Assembly: GCF_004664715.2 (NCBI RefSeq)
Contig: NC_051069.1
Span: forward strand, 6,277,501-6,341,500
DNA: 64,000 nucleotides
Direction: 5' to 3'
Origin: Peromyscus leucopus
Taxonomy: Eukaryota; Chordata; Mammalia; Rodentia; Cricetidae
Part shown: positions 14,601-27,200 of the stretch, one piece after another
How the letters are laid out: each line of letters begins with the position of its first letter
Position numbering within the stretch: position 1 is the first letter of the stretch
Position numbers and translations under genes: made by a program
The notes under the pieces: model-generated
Databases searched by the model: none
What the model was told of the DNA's origin: nothing
The model's input: the letters and a program-made list of their open reading frames with translations, nothing else

Positions 14601-17244
14601 CTAAAAAATATTAAAACTGAAGTTTATTTTATTCATACATAAGTCCCATTAAAAGGGACGTATGGATCAACAGACACCTTTTTTACTCAGGAGATTACTG
14701 GGGACTGCCTTAGGCATGAGTGCTAGAAGCACTGGAACCTTATCCTGCTAAATATCCCTGGAGACCTCCACAATTTAACTTTCTTTACTTCATATGTATC
14801 AGTCTAGCTTTCATTAGCCATAGTCAAAATCACTTTCTAGTTCAGAAGTAAAATGAGGGGTACACGTGTTTATTTGAAAAAGAACTATCCACATTTCCAT
14901 GCCCAAAGCAAAACTTTCCCTTTTTGGCCTTGGTTTCTTTTCTTTCCACCTTCCCTTTCTCCCTGTCTATCCCACCCCCTTCTCTACCTTGTGGGCTCCC
15001 TCCCTCCCATTTCCTCTCTTCCTCTCTCTATGACTTTACCTTATATATATCTGAGTCTCTTTTTCTTACTAGAAAAATAATAAAAATTAGGTTTAATATA
15101 GGCTAGCTAATCCTACTCAATATTTCATAGAATCAAAATTAAGAGGCCCAGAGATTAAAATACCAATCCTAGATAAAACTATTAGACCATATATTAGGAC
15201 ACTGAATAAATCCTTTTTGATCTAAGAGCCAACAAAGTAGAGAAATGAGACATATGGAAGGAAAGGGAAATCCCAAAGATACTACAAAGGGAGGAATAAA
15301 ACCTGCCATTCACACCTATGGGTGGTGGCTGTGCTGGTTAGTTTATGTCAACTTGACACAAACTGTAGTCATCTGAGAAGAGGGAACCTCAACTGAAAAA
15401 AATGCCTTCATAAGACTAGGCAAGCCTGTGGGGTATTTTCTTAATTAGTGACTGATATGGTAGGGCCCAGTCTATTGTGGGTGAGTTGATCCCTGAGTTA
15501 GTGGCCCTGGTTTCTGTAAGAAAGCAGGCTGAGCAAGCCATGGGGAGCAAGCCAGTAAGCAGCATTTTTCCTGCCTCCAGGTTCCTGCTCTCTTTGAGTT
15601 CCTGTTCTTTGATGATGAACAGTGTGATGTGGAAGTATAAGACAAATAAACCCTTTCCTATCCAAGTTGCTTTTAGTCATGGTATTTCATCACACCCATA
15701 GTAACCCTGACTAACAGAGTGTCTGAAAACCAGACACTACTCTGTCCTGATAGGTACTCTACAGTGCATTCCATTAGGGGAAGCAGTTTTGTAACCCCAA
15801 GCTTCAGAACATAATCAAGTATTTTCTCCATAACTTGATCAAAATGAATGAAAAGTACAACAGAATGTGACAAGGTCTGCATCTTTGGTTTTTTTTTTTT
15901 TGAGATACAGGGCTCCCATTGTAGCTCAACCCAGCCTGAAGTTATCATGTACCTTAACTAGATCATGCAGCAATTCTCCTGAACCAGCCTCTCAAGTGCA
16001 CGGATTATAGGAGCGAGCCACCATAACTGGCTCTAGACCAGTGGCTCTCAACCTGTGAGTCACAACCCCTTGGGGTTGCATGTCAATTTTTACATTACAA
16101 TTCATAACATGAGGAACTGCAATTAAAGAGTCACAGCATTAGGGAGGTTGAGAACCACTGCTCTAGACCCATATTTCCCTATATCAGTGGTTCCTCATGG
16201 TGTGGTGACCCCCAACAAAAAAATATTTTTGTTGCTACTTCATAACTGTAATTTTGCTACTGTTATGAATTGTGATGTAAATATCTGTGTTTTCTGATGG
16301 TTTAAGGAGACCCTGTAAAAAGGTCATTTGACCTCTAATGAGGTCTCAGTTCACAGGTTGAGAACCACTGCCCTACACCATGTTGCAGAATTTGACTTTT
16401 TCTGAAAACTGTACAAGTTTAAATCCTCTTTATTACTAATGTGGAAAATGCCTGAGTTCTGTATTCAACACTTAGGTAAGAGATCTCAAAGGAAGCACAA
16501 AGAAGTACATGTTTCACATGCTTCAGAGAAGCGTATTACCCAACTGAGGAGTGTCCATTTCCACACCGTCACTGAAAAGTGGTGTTTTCATCCAATATGC
16601 AGTATCCTGTTCCTCTGGAGATACAGGGGAGCCCTGAAGCATGCCACCAAGACACCGCCCAATGAGAAGAGCAATAGTTCTTTCCAGATCCACAAGCCAC
16701 ACCCAAGACTGAGCTGGCTGAGGTAATGGCACACCAGCAGGGTCAATTACTTCTGGTCCTCCTGAAGAGAAAAATCAATAGAAATTGTGTCTTTATCTGT
16801 TACTTTTAAATTTTAAAAGCTTTCTCATGGTCTCTAACCTATTATACTACAATACACAATATTGAATAAAATAACTTTTCAAGGAAAATATATAGCTTTT
16901 TAAAATACAAATTACCTGGTATATTAGACTAATTTAAATTTTACTCAGACATGTTAATCTAGCAAATAATTTTTCATTTATAAAGTTACAAATTTTAAGA
17001 TAAATACTAAATCAGCACATTCAAACTTATCTCAATGGGTTCTATTATACAATCTAAATCAAATTTTACCATCTTTAGGCAGTCTTTGGGACTTTTTCTC
17101 CAAAACCAAACAATAATTCACCAATTAAAGTGACAGTATCATTTAATGATTTTCTGGCTTGAACTCAGAATTGTCTTATACTAAGATCCAGACTTGGGCT
17201 TTCTTAGTGTACACTTGTTTCTGAAAATTCTTCATATGTGTGTG

Positions 17245-17296
<52 letters not shown>

Positions 17297-20200
17297 AATT
17301 AAATAAGAAAAAACAGACTCCGTAAATTTTAAAAATAGAAGTAAAAAAGATATGTAGCAATGCATGCATAGGACATTTTTTCAACCCATAAACGAACACA
17401 ATTTTACATCAAAAAAATTGAAAGCCAACAAAAATAACATTTTCTGGAAAAATAACAATTTCTAAAATAGATTAGAAAAAAACCAAAAATTTCCACAATC
17501 CATGCACATACACAATAAAATAAATAAAGAAAAATATAAACCACAAGGGCCAGATACTTGTTTTGTTTTTTTATTTTTTTTGAGACAGGGTTTCTCTGTG
17601 TAGTTTTTGGTGCCTGTCCTGAATCTCACTCTAAAGACCAGGCTGGCCTCAAACTCAGAGGTCCGCCTGGCTCTGGCTCTGTCTCTTGAGTGCTGGGATT
17701 AAAGATGTGTGCCACCACTGCCCGACCCAGACAGTTTTATAGATAAATTCTTCTAGCACTTCAAGAAAATTTTTGTCCTTAGAAATTACTTCAGAAAACA
17801 GGGGAAAAAGTGAAGAATCCAACTTCATACTATATGGTTAAAATAAGTTTTGCAAATGAGACAAGACAAGAACAGCGTGAGAAAGGGAAACTTGTAAAAA
17901 ATAATCAGTTGTGTATCCAAAGAAATATATACAGAAGGACTCTCAACTCACCTGACACAAGAAAGTTCTAAGACACTTTAGAAAAGCAAGAATAATAACC
18001 ATGAAACTGTCTACACCAAGTTGAATCACTATTCTGATATGGTCATGAGTTTGGTACTTTGACCATTTCAATTCAGTGGTCAACGGAATTGACCACTGCT
18101 ACAGCAAGAAGGGTTTCAATGCTCTCCTGTCAAAGTCAAGAAAAAAAAAAAAAAAAAAAAAAAAAAACAAGACTCTAAGCATTGACGAGTGGCTCTCTCA
18201 AGGTTACACAAGAAGTTACTAGCAGAGACTAAAACCCAGAGCTTTACATGCCTCAGTCCATGACTCTTTCCAATGTAAGGGGCAAGGAGATGACAATTCA
18301 CTAACGTGAAATGTCTTTAAGTTCTAGTGGTGAAGTTCTTTGACAGACTTAAAACCGACAATAGGTAACAATGATACTCTTGCAAACACAAGCTATTGTC
18401 AACTATCTAGAATTGTTGTATAATTGTATAATTCAAGAGTGAATTAGAATACCATATCTAAAATCAAATGCACTAAAAAGATATTTTCTCAATTTCTATT
18501 TTAAAATTCAGCCAGTTGCTTACATAACCAACCAAAATAAGAAATTTGCTATCAAATAAATATTTAACATTAAAATCTCTCACATTTATGACATAAAATT
18601 ACATCAAATATGATTCACTAATTATAAATGTATCATTTCAAATATCTCAAAGGAAGAAAGTAAAGCTGGCTAAATTATGACACAGTTTTGCTATCTATTG
18701 TTAAGATACATCTTAATTTCAATCATGTCAAACTTTGTAGTACAAGAAGCTTGAGAACCACTGACCATGAAGACACTTTTTGTGATGCCCATAAGCACCT
18801 TTCTTGGCTAGTGCAACATCAGTTGCCCTTTTCTGACCCTTCACTCCTGGAAGATAATTGTATCTTTTTGATCACATGAAATGCCCACATAGGCAAGACT
18901 TTGTTTGTGATATGCAAGAAGAATAACCTTTCTCGGGAGCACTAATTAACTTTTTACATACTTACCATGAAGAGGCCACTGTAATTCTTGGTCTTCTAAA
19001 AGAGCAGCTGCTGGCAGGAGTCTATTAAGGCAATCAAGAGGTGGCAAGAGATCGAGAAGGTGGCTCAGTAAAGGACGAGCCACTGACACCGGGAGTAACA
19101 GAAGGGAGTTAACAATCTGGCAGAGCATACTGCCTGCAGCTGACACATAGATGACATCTGTGAAGGGAAAAATGCAGTGCAAATCAGTAACCTCAAATAA
19201 ACTTCAAAACATAAAAACCAAAATACTTCTTCAGTTTGGAAGGAAAGCAGACTAATTCAATAACTCTTTGTTCAATACCTACCTCATAGCTGATATCACA
19301 TTAGTATTTACTATAAGAAAATACCAACAGACTCTTTGTAAACTTAACTTGCATGCTAACAAACTCGAAACACAGAAAATGCTTTCTTAAGATACATTAT
19401 AATCCTGCCGGGCGGTGGTGGCGCACGCCTTTAATCCCAGCACTCGGGAGGCAGAGCCAGGCGGATTTCTGTGAGTTCGAGGCCAGCCTGGTCTAGAGAG
19501 CGAAATCCAGGGAAGGTGCAAAGCTACACAGAGAAACCCTGTCTCGAAAAACAAACAAACAAACAAAAGATACATTATAATCCCACATCCATTAATTGAT
19601 CCTCACTTTTAAATTTATTCAAACATTTAGAGTACCCACAACAGACTAGGTACTATTCTAGGTGGAGACACAGCCATGACCAAAGCAGGCAAAAGTTCCC
19701 ACTTTCCTGTGATGTTAACATTCTAGTAAGCAAAGCTTTTATATTTTTCTAATCTAAAATAATTTTTAAAATTAAGATCATCATAAAATAGCTGACTTTT
19801 CATAATGAGCATCACTTTTCAGTCAAATCTATTCTAATATTTCCCTGCACTCAGGGCCAGGAGGAACATTCACAAGTGAGCCCAGTCTTCGTGAACAGTA
19901 ACTTTACATTTCATACAGAACAGCCAAACCACAATGACTAATAAGTCTTGGGTTCTCAGCTGATTTCTTTCTTAGGAGAAAAACTTCAAGGATCAACAAC
20001 CTAGAAAATACTCAGTAGGCAACTATGCTCTGGTGCTCAGCAAAGTCCTCAGCTAGGTGCAGACTTAGGAACACCTGCATAGTGATTAAAGATACTTACT
20101 TGGTCTAGATGAGGCTATTCAGAAAGAGACAAGGATTAAAAGGAAAATTTAGAGGATCCCAACATGGAAGGGCATATCCAAAGGAAGAGGGGGCAAATCC

Positions 20201-23200
20201 CTTATGAAGTCCCAGAAAAACATTGATCAGAGACGGAGGAGAAAAAATAAGAATGTGCTACACAGAGAAAAGACCATGGAAGAAAGCGCTTCAGTAAGGA
20301 AATCACAACTGGGTGGAGGTGGCGCAAGCCTTTATTCCCAGCACTCGGGAGGCAGAGGCAGGCAGATCTCTGTGAGTTCGAGGCCAGCCTGGTCTACATA
20401 GTGAGTTCCAGACAGCGAGGAGTACACAGAGAAATGCTGTCCTGAAAAACCAAGAAGAAAGAAAAGAAAAAGTAGGAAATTGGCCAGGGTGTGGTGGTAA
20501 CCCCAGCCTTTGGAAGTCTGAGACAGAAAGTAGAATTTGAGAACAGCATATTCTAAAGCATTAGCCACTGTCTTGAAAAGAAGGGAGGGAGGGGGAGGAT
20601 GAGGGATACTGCCAAAAGATGCAGTAGATAAAAACCATACTTCACATCATAAATGAACTGTTTGAGTCTGTATCATCCAATGCCTTTAAACTAGATCTGT
20701 TGAGACAGTTAGAATCCTTTAGGATCAATGTTACAGCACCCCTAAACCAGGATGAAAGGAAACAAAACCATACAAAGGAAACTCAGGTCATTTCTCTTCT
20801 ACTTAGTGGTGTTAGGCACTCTTGAGGTTTTGGAAAAGTTCAATGACTCTTGCTTTATAACCACTGGTTAAATGTGAAATTCAACACCAAACTCACCTCT
20901 TAACTTTTCTCCAACACTGCCATTCCAAGGACTTTCTTTAAGTAAATTTGCAGAACGTGAATAAATATCTGTAGCATGAGGCAGCAAGAGCTGAAGATGT
21001 TTATGAAGCAATGCCACACTGCTTGAGTTCTGAGGAGAAGAAAATCCCTAAATTACCACTCTAAAAGATCCAAAGTACAAAAATCATATGGCATCCCCAA
21101 ATATCTGAGTTGTAGGTTCCTAGCAGAGTACCATGAAAAGTAAAGAATTGCATACCTCAGTAATGTTATTAATGTGACAAAAAGCCAGCAGCTGTTTCTG
21201 CAGTGAACACAGCAGTTCATGGAGATGAGCAGGCTGACTGTTCTCTGATGGTGATGTTCCAAGAAGGTATTTATCACTGTTCTTTTCTAGCTCTCCAAAT
21301 GCTTGATCCTAAAATGACACATAATGAAGACTGTATTTCCAATATGTTTTAGAAAACTGTTTTTATTTGTTTATTCTTTATTACATGAGAAACACCTGAT
21401 AAAATTCTAACATAAGTATTTTTGTAATTTTAAGTTACATGTTACTTGGCCACCACAATATTTCAGTTCTGACATGTTTCTCTCGTTGGTGAAGGGACTC
21501 TAAAATTTAATTTGCATTGTTTAAATGTTAAAATACTTTTACCTAAAAAGATCCTTACCCCTTTATTCTTTTCTTAATATAGTGAAAAAGCAAGGTACCG
21601 TATAAAACCCTAAATTTCTTAAGAGGGTCTTCATTAAAATTTCAGCCAGATGAGTGTCTGGATGGCAAGTCTGAGGACCATAAGGCTGATCTGACAGGTT
21701 TCCATAGCCCATGCACACAGTCGAAAGGTCAGCAGCATCGGAAGGTGAGCTATAGCCAAGTAGGGAGGCTACGTGGGTATGATCTTGCAAACTTGTCAAA
21801 ATTATATCCAGCTGCATTCTCTAAAAAACAATGAAAAAGAAACATATAATTAGCATAACATGCATTATGAAAGAGAAAAAGAAGGACACAAGGAAAAAAC
21901 TATACTAACAATGCTAATCCACTTAGTAGCTTGCTAAAAAACCTTCAAGAAGTACATAATTATAGGAAAAGCTATTCAATTACTATCATTTGGGAAAATG
22001 TAACTTACAAGTTTCTAATCTCATCCTTTATGATAAATAGCTAAAATTCCAAGCTAAAATAGAATAATATGCATAATAATTTAAGCATTGTAAGTAGATA
22101 GATATAAGAACTGCCAACAGATAAATTATATTCATGTTATTCAACAAAATTACTGATGACAACTGCTTATTCTAATGTTTAAAAGGAATCACTTTTAATC
22201 TAAACTAATGCAAAATATTTACTGGAAAGCATCTGTGGACATTATATTGCCAGTAAGCACCATGTTTCCCCTCAAATCTTTATCTCTACAACTGACTCTT
22301 TTACTTAGCTCAGCAAAGCATTTATTTCCATGTACTTAAAATAATAAAAATTAAAAATAAGCATACTCATGCCTCAAATGCTTTTTGCCAATGATGACCT
22401 TTTCCTTGTCAGATAAGAAACTCTGATAAGCATGGGACTAACAGCAATAACATTAGATTGATTTCAACTCAGCACTTACAATAAACCAATGGTATCTGGT
22501 TTGACACCATAATCAACACTAGAAAAATGAATTATGACTCTAAGAACTGACCCCAAGTAATTTAGTAAATCATCATATGCATCATTTCATGTTAGCAGAC
22601 ATCTAATAATTCTTCCAACATACAATATCAAATAATCAAGATACAACAGAACTATCAAGCACTAGTTTGTGAACATACAGCAGTTCATTTGCTTTATCTT
22701 CCTATCAGTCCAATTTCCTGTGATATGACAAGTTTATCAAAAGCAAAGGCTTTACCTGTCCTTTGGATAAGCTTTCCCATCTATCAGGTCCTTGGGGTAA
22801 AAGAGAATGAAGTAACTCCATCCGTTCTCGTAATGGAGGTAACAGCATGGTTGCTCCTACTGAGAGTGTTTCAATTACCACCTAATAACCAAAAAAGAAA
22901 AAAAAGAAAAGAAAGAAAGAAGGAAAGAAAAAGTGCATTGATCATCCCAGATCTTCTCTTTTTAATAGCAACATACAAAAAGTGAATGCACTAACTGTTG
23001 GAATTATACAAGCCTAAAAGTGTCATGTGAAAACTGAAAATATGTAAGTCTTTCTTTAGTTTAGAGGGTTTAAGAACATCTGCTGGGTGTGATGGCCATT
23101 AATCCCAGAACTCAGAAGGCCGAGGGAGACAATTCTCTGTGAGTACAAGGCCAGCCTGGTCTACAGAGTGGGTTCCAGGATAACCAGAGCTACAGAGGGA

Positions 23201-24161
23201 AACCCTGCAATTGAAGATATCTAGTACAGCTGCATATATCATCTAGCTAAGGCTTCAGGCCACAGATTCTATTCTCTTACCTCTTGGATTTCATCTGGAA
23301 CGGTAGAGTCCATCAGCCTGAAGAGTAAATTTCGAAGTGGACCTGCCTGTCTCCCAAGAATACTGGTAGCTACCCCTCCCGCAAGGGCCAGAGCTAGGTG
23401 ATTTGAAAGCAACTTCAGGCACAGCTTAAGAAAATTATGGTGTTCCCTGAAACAAAACAAGCTGTTGTGAATTCTGAAGCACAAAAGTAGATGTAATATC
23501 CAGTTTGGGTAACATTTTTTGTCAAGTGATGTCCAATGGTAATTTTTAAAACATCCTTTATGAAACTAAGAAGTTATTAATAAAAGTTTAGCTCTTTTCT
23601 ACCTTATAAAGAAGACTCATGTAATTTCAAAAAAAAAAAAAAAGAATTAAGTCAAAATTTGAAAAGAGTAATTAATACATATGCATGCTACAAATCTACA
23701 ACATACCTTGATGAAGGGAAAGGCAGTGGAGGAATCTCACTGTTTATTTTATCACAGTATCTCTCAAGAAAGGAACGAAGATGTGAGAAGGTACTCTCCT
23801 CAAGATCTACACAATAAGGCCGGTGCCATGCAACAACTTGTCTAGAAGGAAGCATAAGAAAAGCATCCAACAGTCTTATAATGAAACTTTCATACATGAT
23901 CAAAAACAAAAAACAAGACATGAGGGGTGGGGAGGCGAACAGCTTCCTTGATTTAAAAGTATAGCCACTGGATTTGGGTGTTTCGTTTTTTATTTCTTTT
24001 TGTTATTTTGGAGTAATTTATTTTGTTTTACAAATAAAACCAACCAGACAAAGAGCAATGAAATTAAAAAACTGTTTTAAACCAATAAAGCCTAGTTTGA
24101 TCTTAGTTAATTTCCTCTAGATATGGAGACATTTAACTGTGTGTATGTGATATACTTGTTT

Positions 24162-24215
<54 letters not shown>

Positions 24216-27200
24216 GGGATATGGGTTTACATGTGTGTGGAGGGCACAGGTCAATGTCCAGTAGCTTCAGCAGTCACTCTCCACTTTGTTTTGGAGACAA
24301 GGTCTTTCACTGAACCCAGAGCTCAATAATTTGGCTAAACAGGCCAGGCAGTGAACTCTAGAGATCCATCTATGCACGCCACCACAACTGAAGCACCAAG
24401 ATTAAAGACATACACTGGAGGACCTGGCTTTTACACAGGGGCTGGGGATCTGAACTCAGGTCCTCATGCTTACAAGGCAAACATTTTACTAACTCAGCCA
24501 TCTCCTCAGTTTGACACTTAACTTTTAAATCATTCTCTAAAGACAGGGAATTCAAAAATCAGAAAACAATTAAATTAAGAAAAGTATCTTAAATACAGCT
24601 TCTTACTTTTGAAATATATGTAACCTCAATATGCACACAAAAAGGGATCTAAATGTCATTTCTATGATAGCAGAGTCAATACTAGAAATTATATATACTT
24701 TAAATAGTGTGTGTATTAATCTTAAAAAATCACATTAAATTTATTTCTAAATTTATTAACACTACTGTTATACTCTTGTAGGGCTGCATATGAAATGTTC
24801 TGACCAAAGACTCATATGTTCAAGGCTTGGTCCAAGCTAGTGAATCCAATATTGAAAGAAGGTGGCTATGTTCTGACTAACTTCAGGCCCAAGGCAATGA
24901 AGCCAAAAGAGCATGGACTGATAAATGTAAACCAAAGGAAATCCTTCACCCTTTTAAGGTGTTAGTATAATCTGTTATTATAGACAAAGATATTAACACA
25001 ATTACCTACATAAATAATAATACTTATTTGATAATGTAATATATTGATGGTTCCTATATAATGATACAAATCTAAATGACTTTAAATAAACATGAGTTTA
25101 CACAAAAACTTTGTCAATGAAGAGCTACAAATGGCCTGTTTACTTTTCATATGTAAAACTGTACAAAAGAAAGTCATTTTAGGATAAAGCCAATATTACT
25201 TCCCAATGCCACCTGGACCCCCCACATAGTATGTTATCATAAATAAACAGCAGTTGAGTGGTATGTTCTTATTCTTATTGTAGAGATCTGCATGTATCAT
25301 TCTGTTAAACATGAGATCAAATATACCTACTATATCTGCATACTATTTAGAATATAGTACTATTTAGAAATTAATTTTAATATACTATCATCATTATTAC
25401 TACTATTAAATTTAACTATTCAACTTTTGAAGTACATTGTGTAATGTTGACTCAATGAACATTCATAGTCTTAAAATACAGGAAAATATTTTTTTAGAAC
25501 CTCACAAGAATGTTTAAACATACCACTTACCTATCCCTAGGGAGAGCAGTCCATGCTAGACTATGTGATGTTCCAGCAGAGATTTGCTGAATAGCTATGC
25601 CATCTAAGCCATTCACTTTCTTTGGTTTAGTAATAGGACCTGTGGAATTTCCCTGGCCACACTGCCCCATGGAGTTATTGCCCCAGGCATAAACTTCATT
25701 ATCTAAAAATAGGACAAAGGTATACAAGGTAAATTTAAATGTAACACATTTATTGATAACATTCTTTGAAAACAAATGACTCAGAACACTTGTATTCCCT
25801 GCACTAAGGAGGCTAAGGCAGGAGGACTTAAAGTTGGTACTTTAAAGTTAGGCTATAAAGATGCTACCTAAAATACTAAAACAAACAAATAAACAGGACT
25901 TTACCATGAGAAAGAGACAAACAATGACTATCTCCAATAGAAATATCAACTATTCTTGTGGCAGCCAATTCTTCAATGAGCTTGGGTCTCAAAGCAGTAG
26001 CTTCTGAAGAACCACAACCTAGACAAGCCCCACAACCCCAAGCATAGACCTGAAAAGACAGAAATACAGAACACATCAATTCCAAAGACAAGTAGACTAT
26101 AATTAACTAAAATTATCAAGGAGTGTGATAACTTACTGATGTTAAAGTAATATAAAATATTAAAATAATAGTTAAGTGTTTTGGTCACTCTGAAGATGGT
26201 CATGGTACCCTCAGGAGACGGATCAACAAAGACTGCTGAGAAGCAAACAATCAGCCAGTAGCTGCCTCACCTGATCATCCCCACTCTCCAAACAATCCTC
26301 TCTAAAATACACACATCCAAAAATAGAAATAGTGCCGGGCGGTGGTGGCGCACGCCTTTAATCCCAGCACTCGGGAGGCAGAGGCAGGTGGATCTCTGTG
26401 AGTTCGAGGCCAGCCTGGGCTACAGAGTGAGTTCCAGGAAAGGCGCAAAGCTACACAGAGAAACCCTGTCTCGAAAAACCAAAAAAAGAAAGAAAGCAAA
26501 AATAGAAATAGTAAACCACTAGCACACCTAAGAAAATTAACAGTAATTTTTTCTTAGCAAATATCTGCACCTTGTTTGTTTCATTGGAAAAAAATAGCCA
26601 GGCTGTGGTGGCGCACGCCTTTAATCCCAGCACTCAGGAAGCAGAGGGATGTGGATCTCTGAGTTCAAGGCCAGCCTGCTCTACAGTGAGTTCTAGACCC
26701 TGTCATGGAAAACCAAAAAAGAATACAGAACAAAAAAAAAAAAAAAAAAAAAATGGGGGAGAGGGTGCTGTGAGATGGTCTGTATGTCAAATTGCTCTGA
26801 TTGGTCAATAAATAAAACACTGATTGGCCAGTGGCCAGGCAGGAAGTAGGTGGGACAGGGAGAGAGGAGAATTCTGGGAAGCAGAAGGCTGAGGTAGAGA
26901 GACACTGCCAGCCGCCGCCATGACAAGCCGCATGTGAAGACACCGGTAAGCCACAAGCCACATGGCAAGGTATAGATTTATGGAAATTGATTAATTTAAG
27001 CTATAAGAACAGTTAGCAAGAAGCCTGCCACGGCCATACAGTTTGTAAGCAATATAAGTCTCTGTGTTTACTTGGTTGGGTCAGAGCAGCTATGGGACTG
27101 GCAGGTGACAAAGATTTGTCCTGAGTGTGGGCAAGGCAGGAAAACTCTAGCTACAAGAGGGAGTAAGAGAAAGTCCTATCTAAAATAAGAAGGAAAAAGT

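Larger units (their letters stand above)
13483..16539 (-). other. Herc1 intron 18
   Basis: 3.1 kb, donor GTAATA, acceptor AATAG. It contains a B1, a 24-base poly-T run (about 14438-14461), an LTR-like rodent repeat, an old B1-like copy and two URR1-type elements. 13865-14430 and 14470-15330 hold no gene. Confidence 0.85.
16762..18965 (-). other. Herc1 intron 17
   Basis: 2.2 kb, donor GTAAGT, acceptor CTTCAG. It has a CA microsatellite, one B1 and a poly-A run of about 28 (18139-18166). The remainder is AT-rich unique sequence. Confidence 0.85.
19158..20896 (-). other. Herc1 intron 16
   Basis: 1.7 kb, donor GTGAGT, acceptor TCACAG. It holds two B1 copies, a possible L2 remnant and a degenerate B1-like scrap at about 20484-20580. 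No gene otherwise. Confidence 0.85.
23842..25530 (-). other. Herc1 intron 10
   Basis: 1.7 kb, donor GTAAGT, acceptor TTCTAG. It has a TG microsatellite joined to a composite SINE. 24519-25530 is AT-rich with nothing recognisable. Confidence 0.85.
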
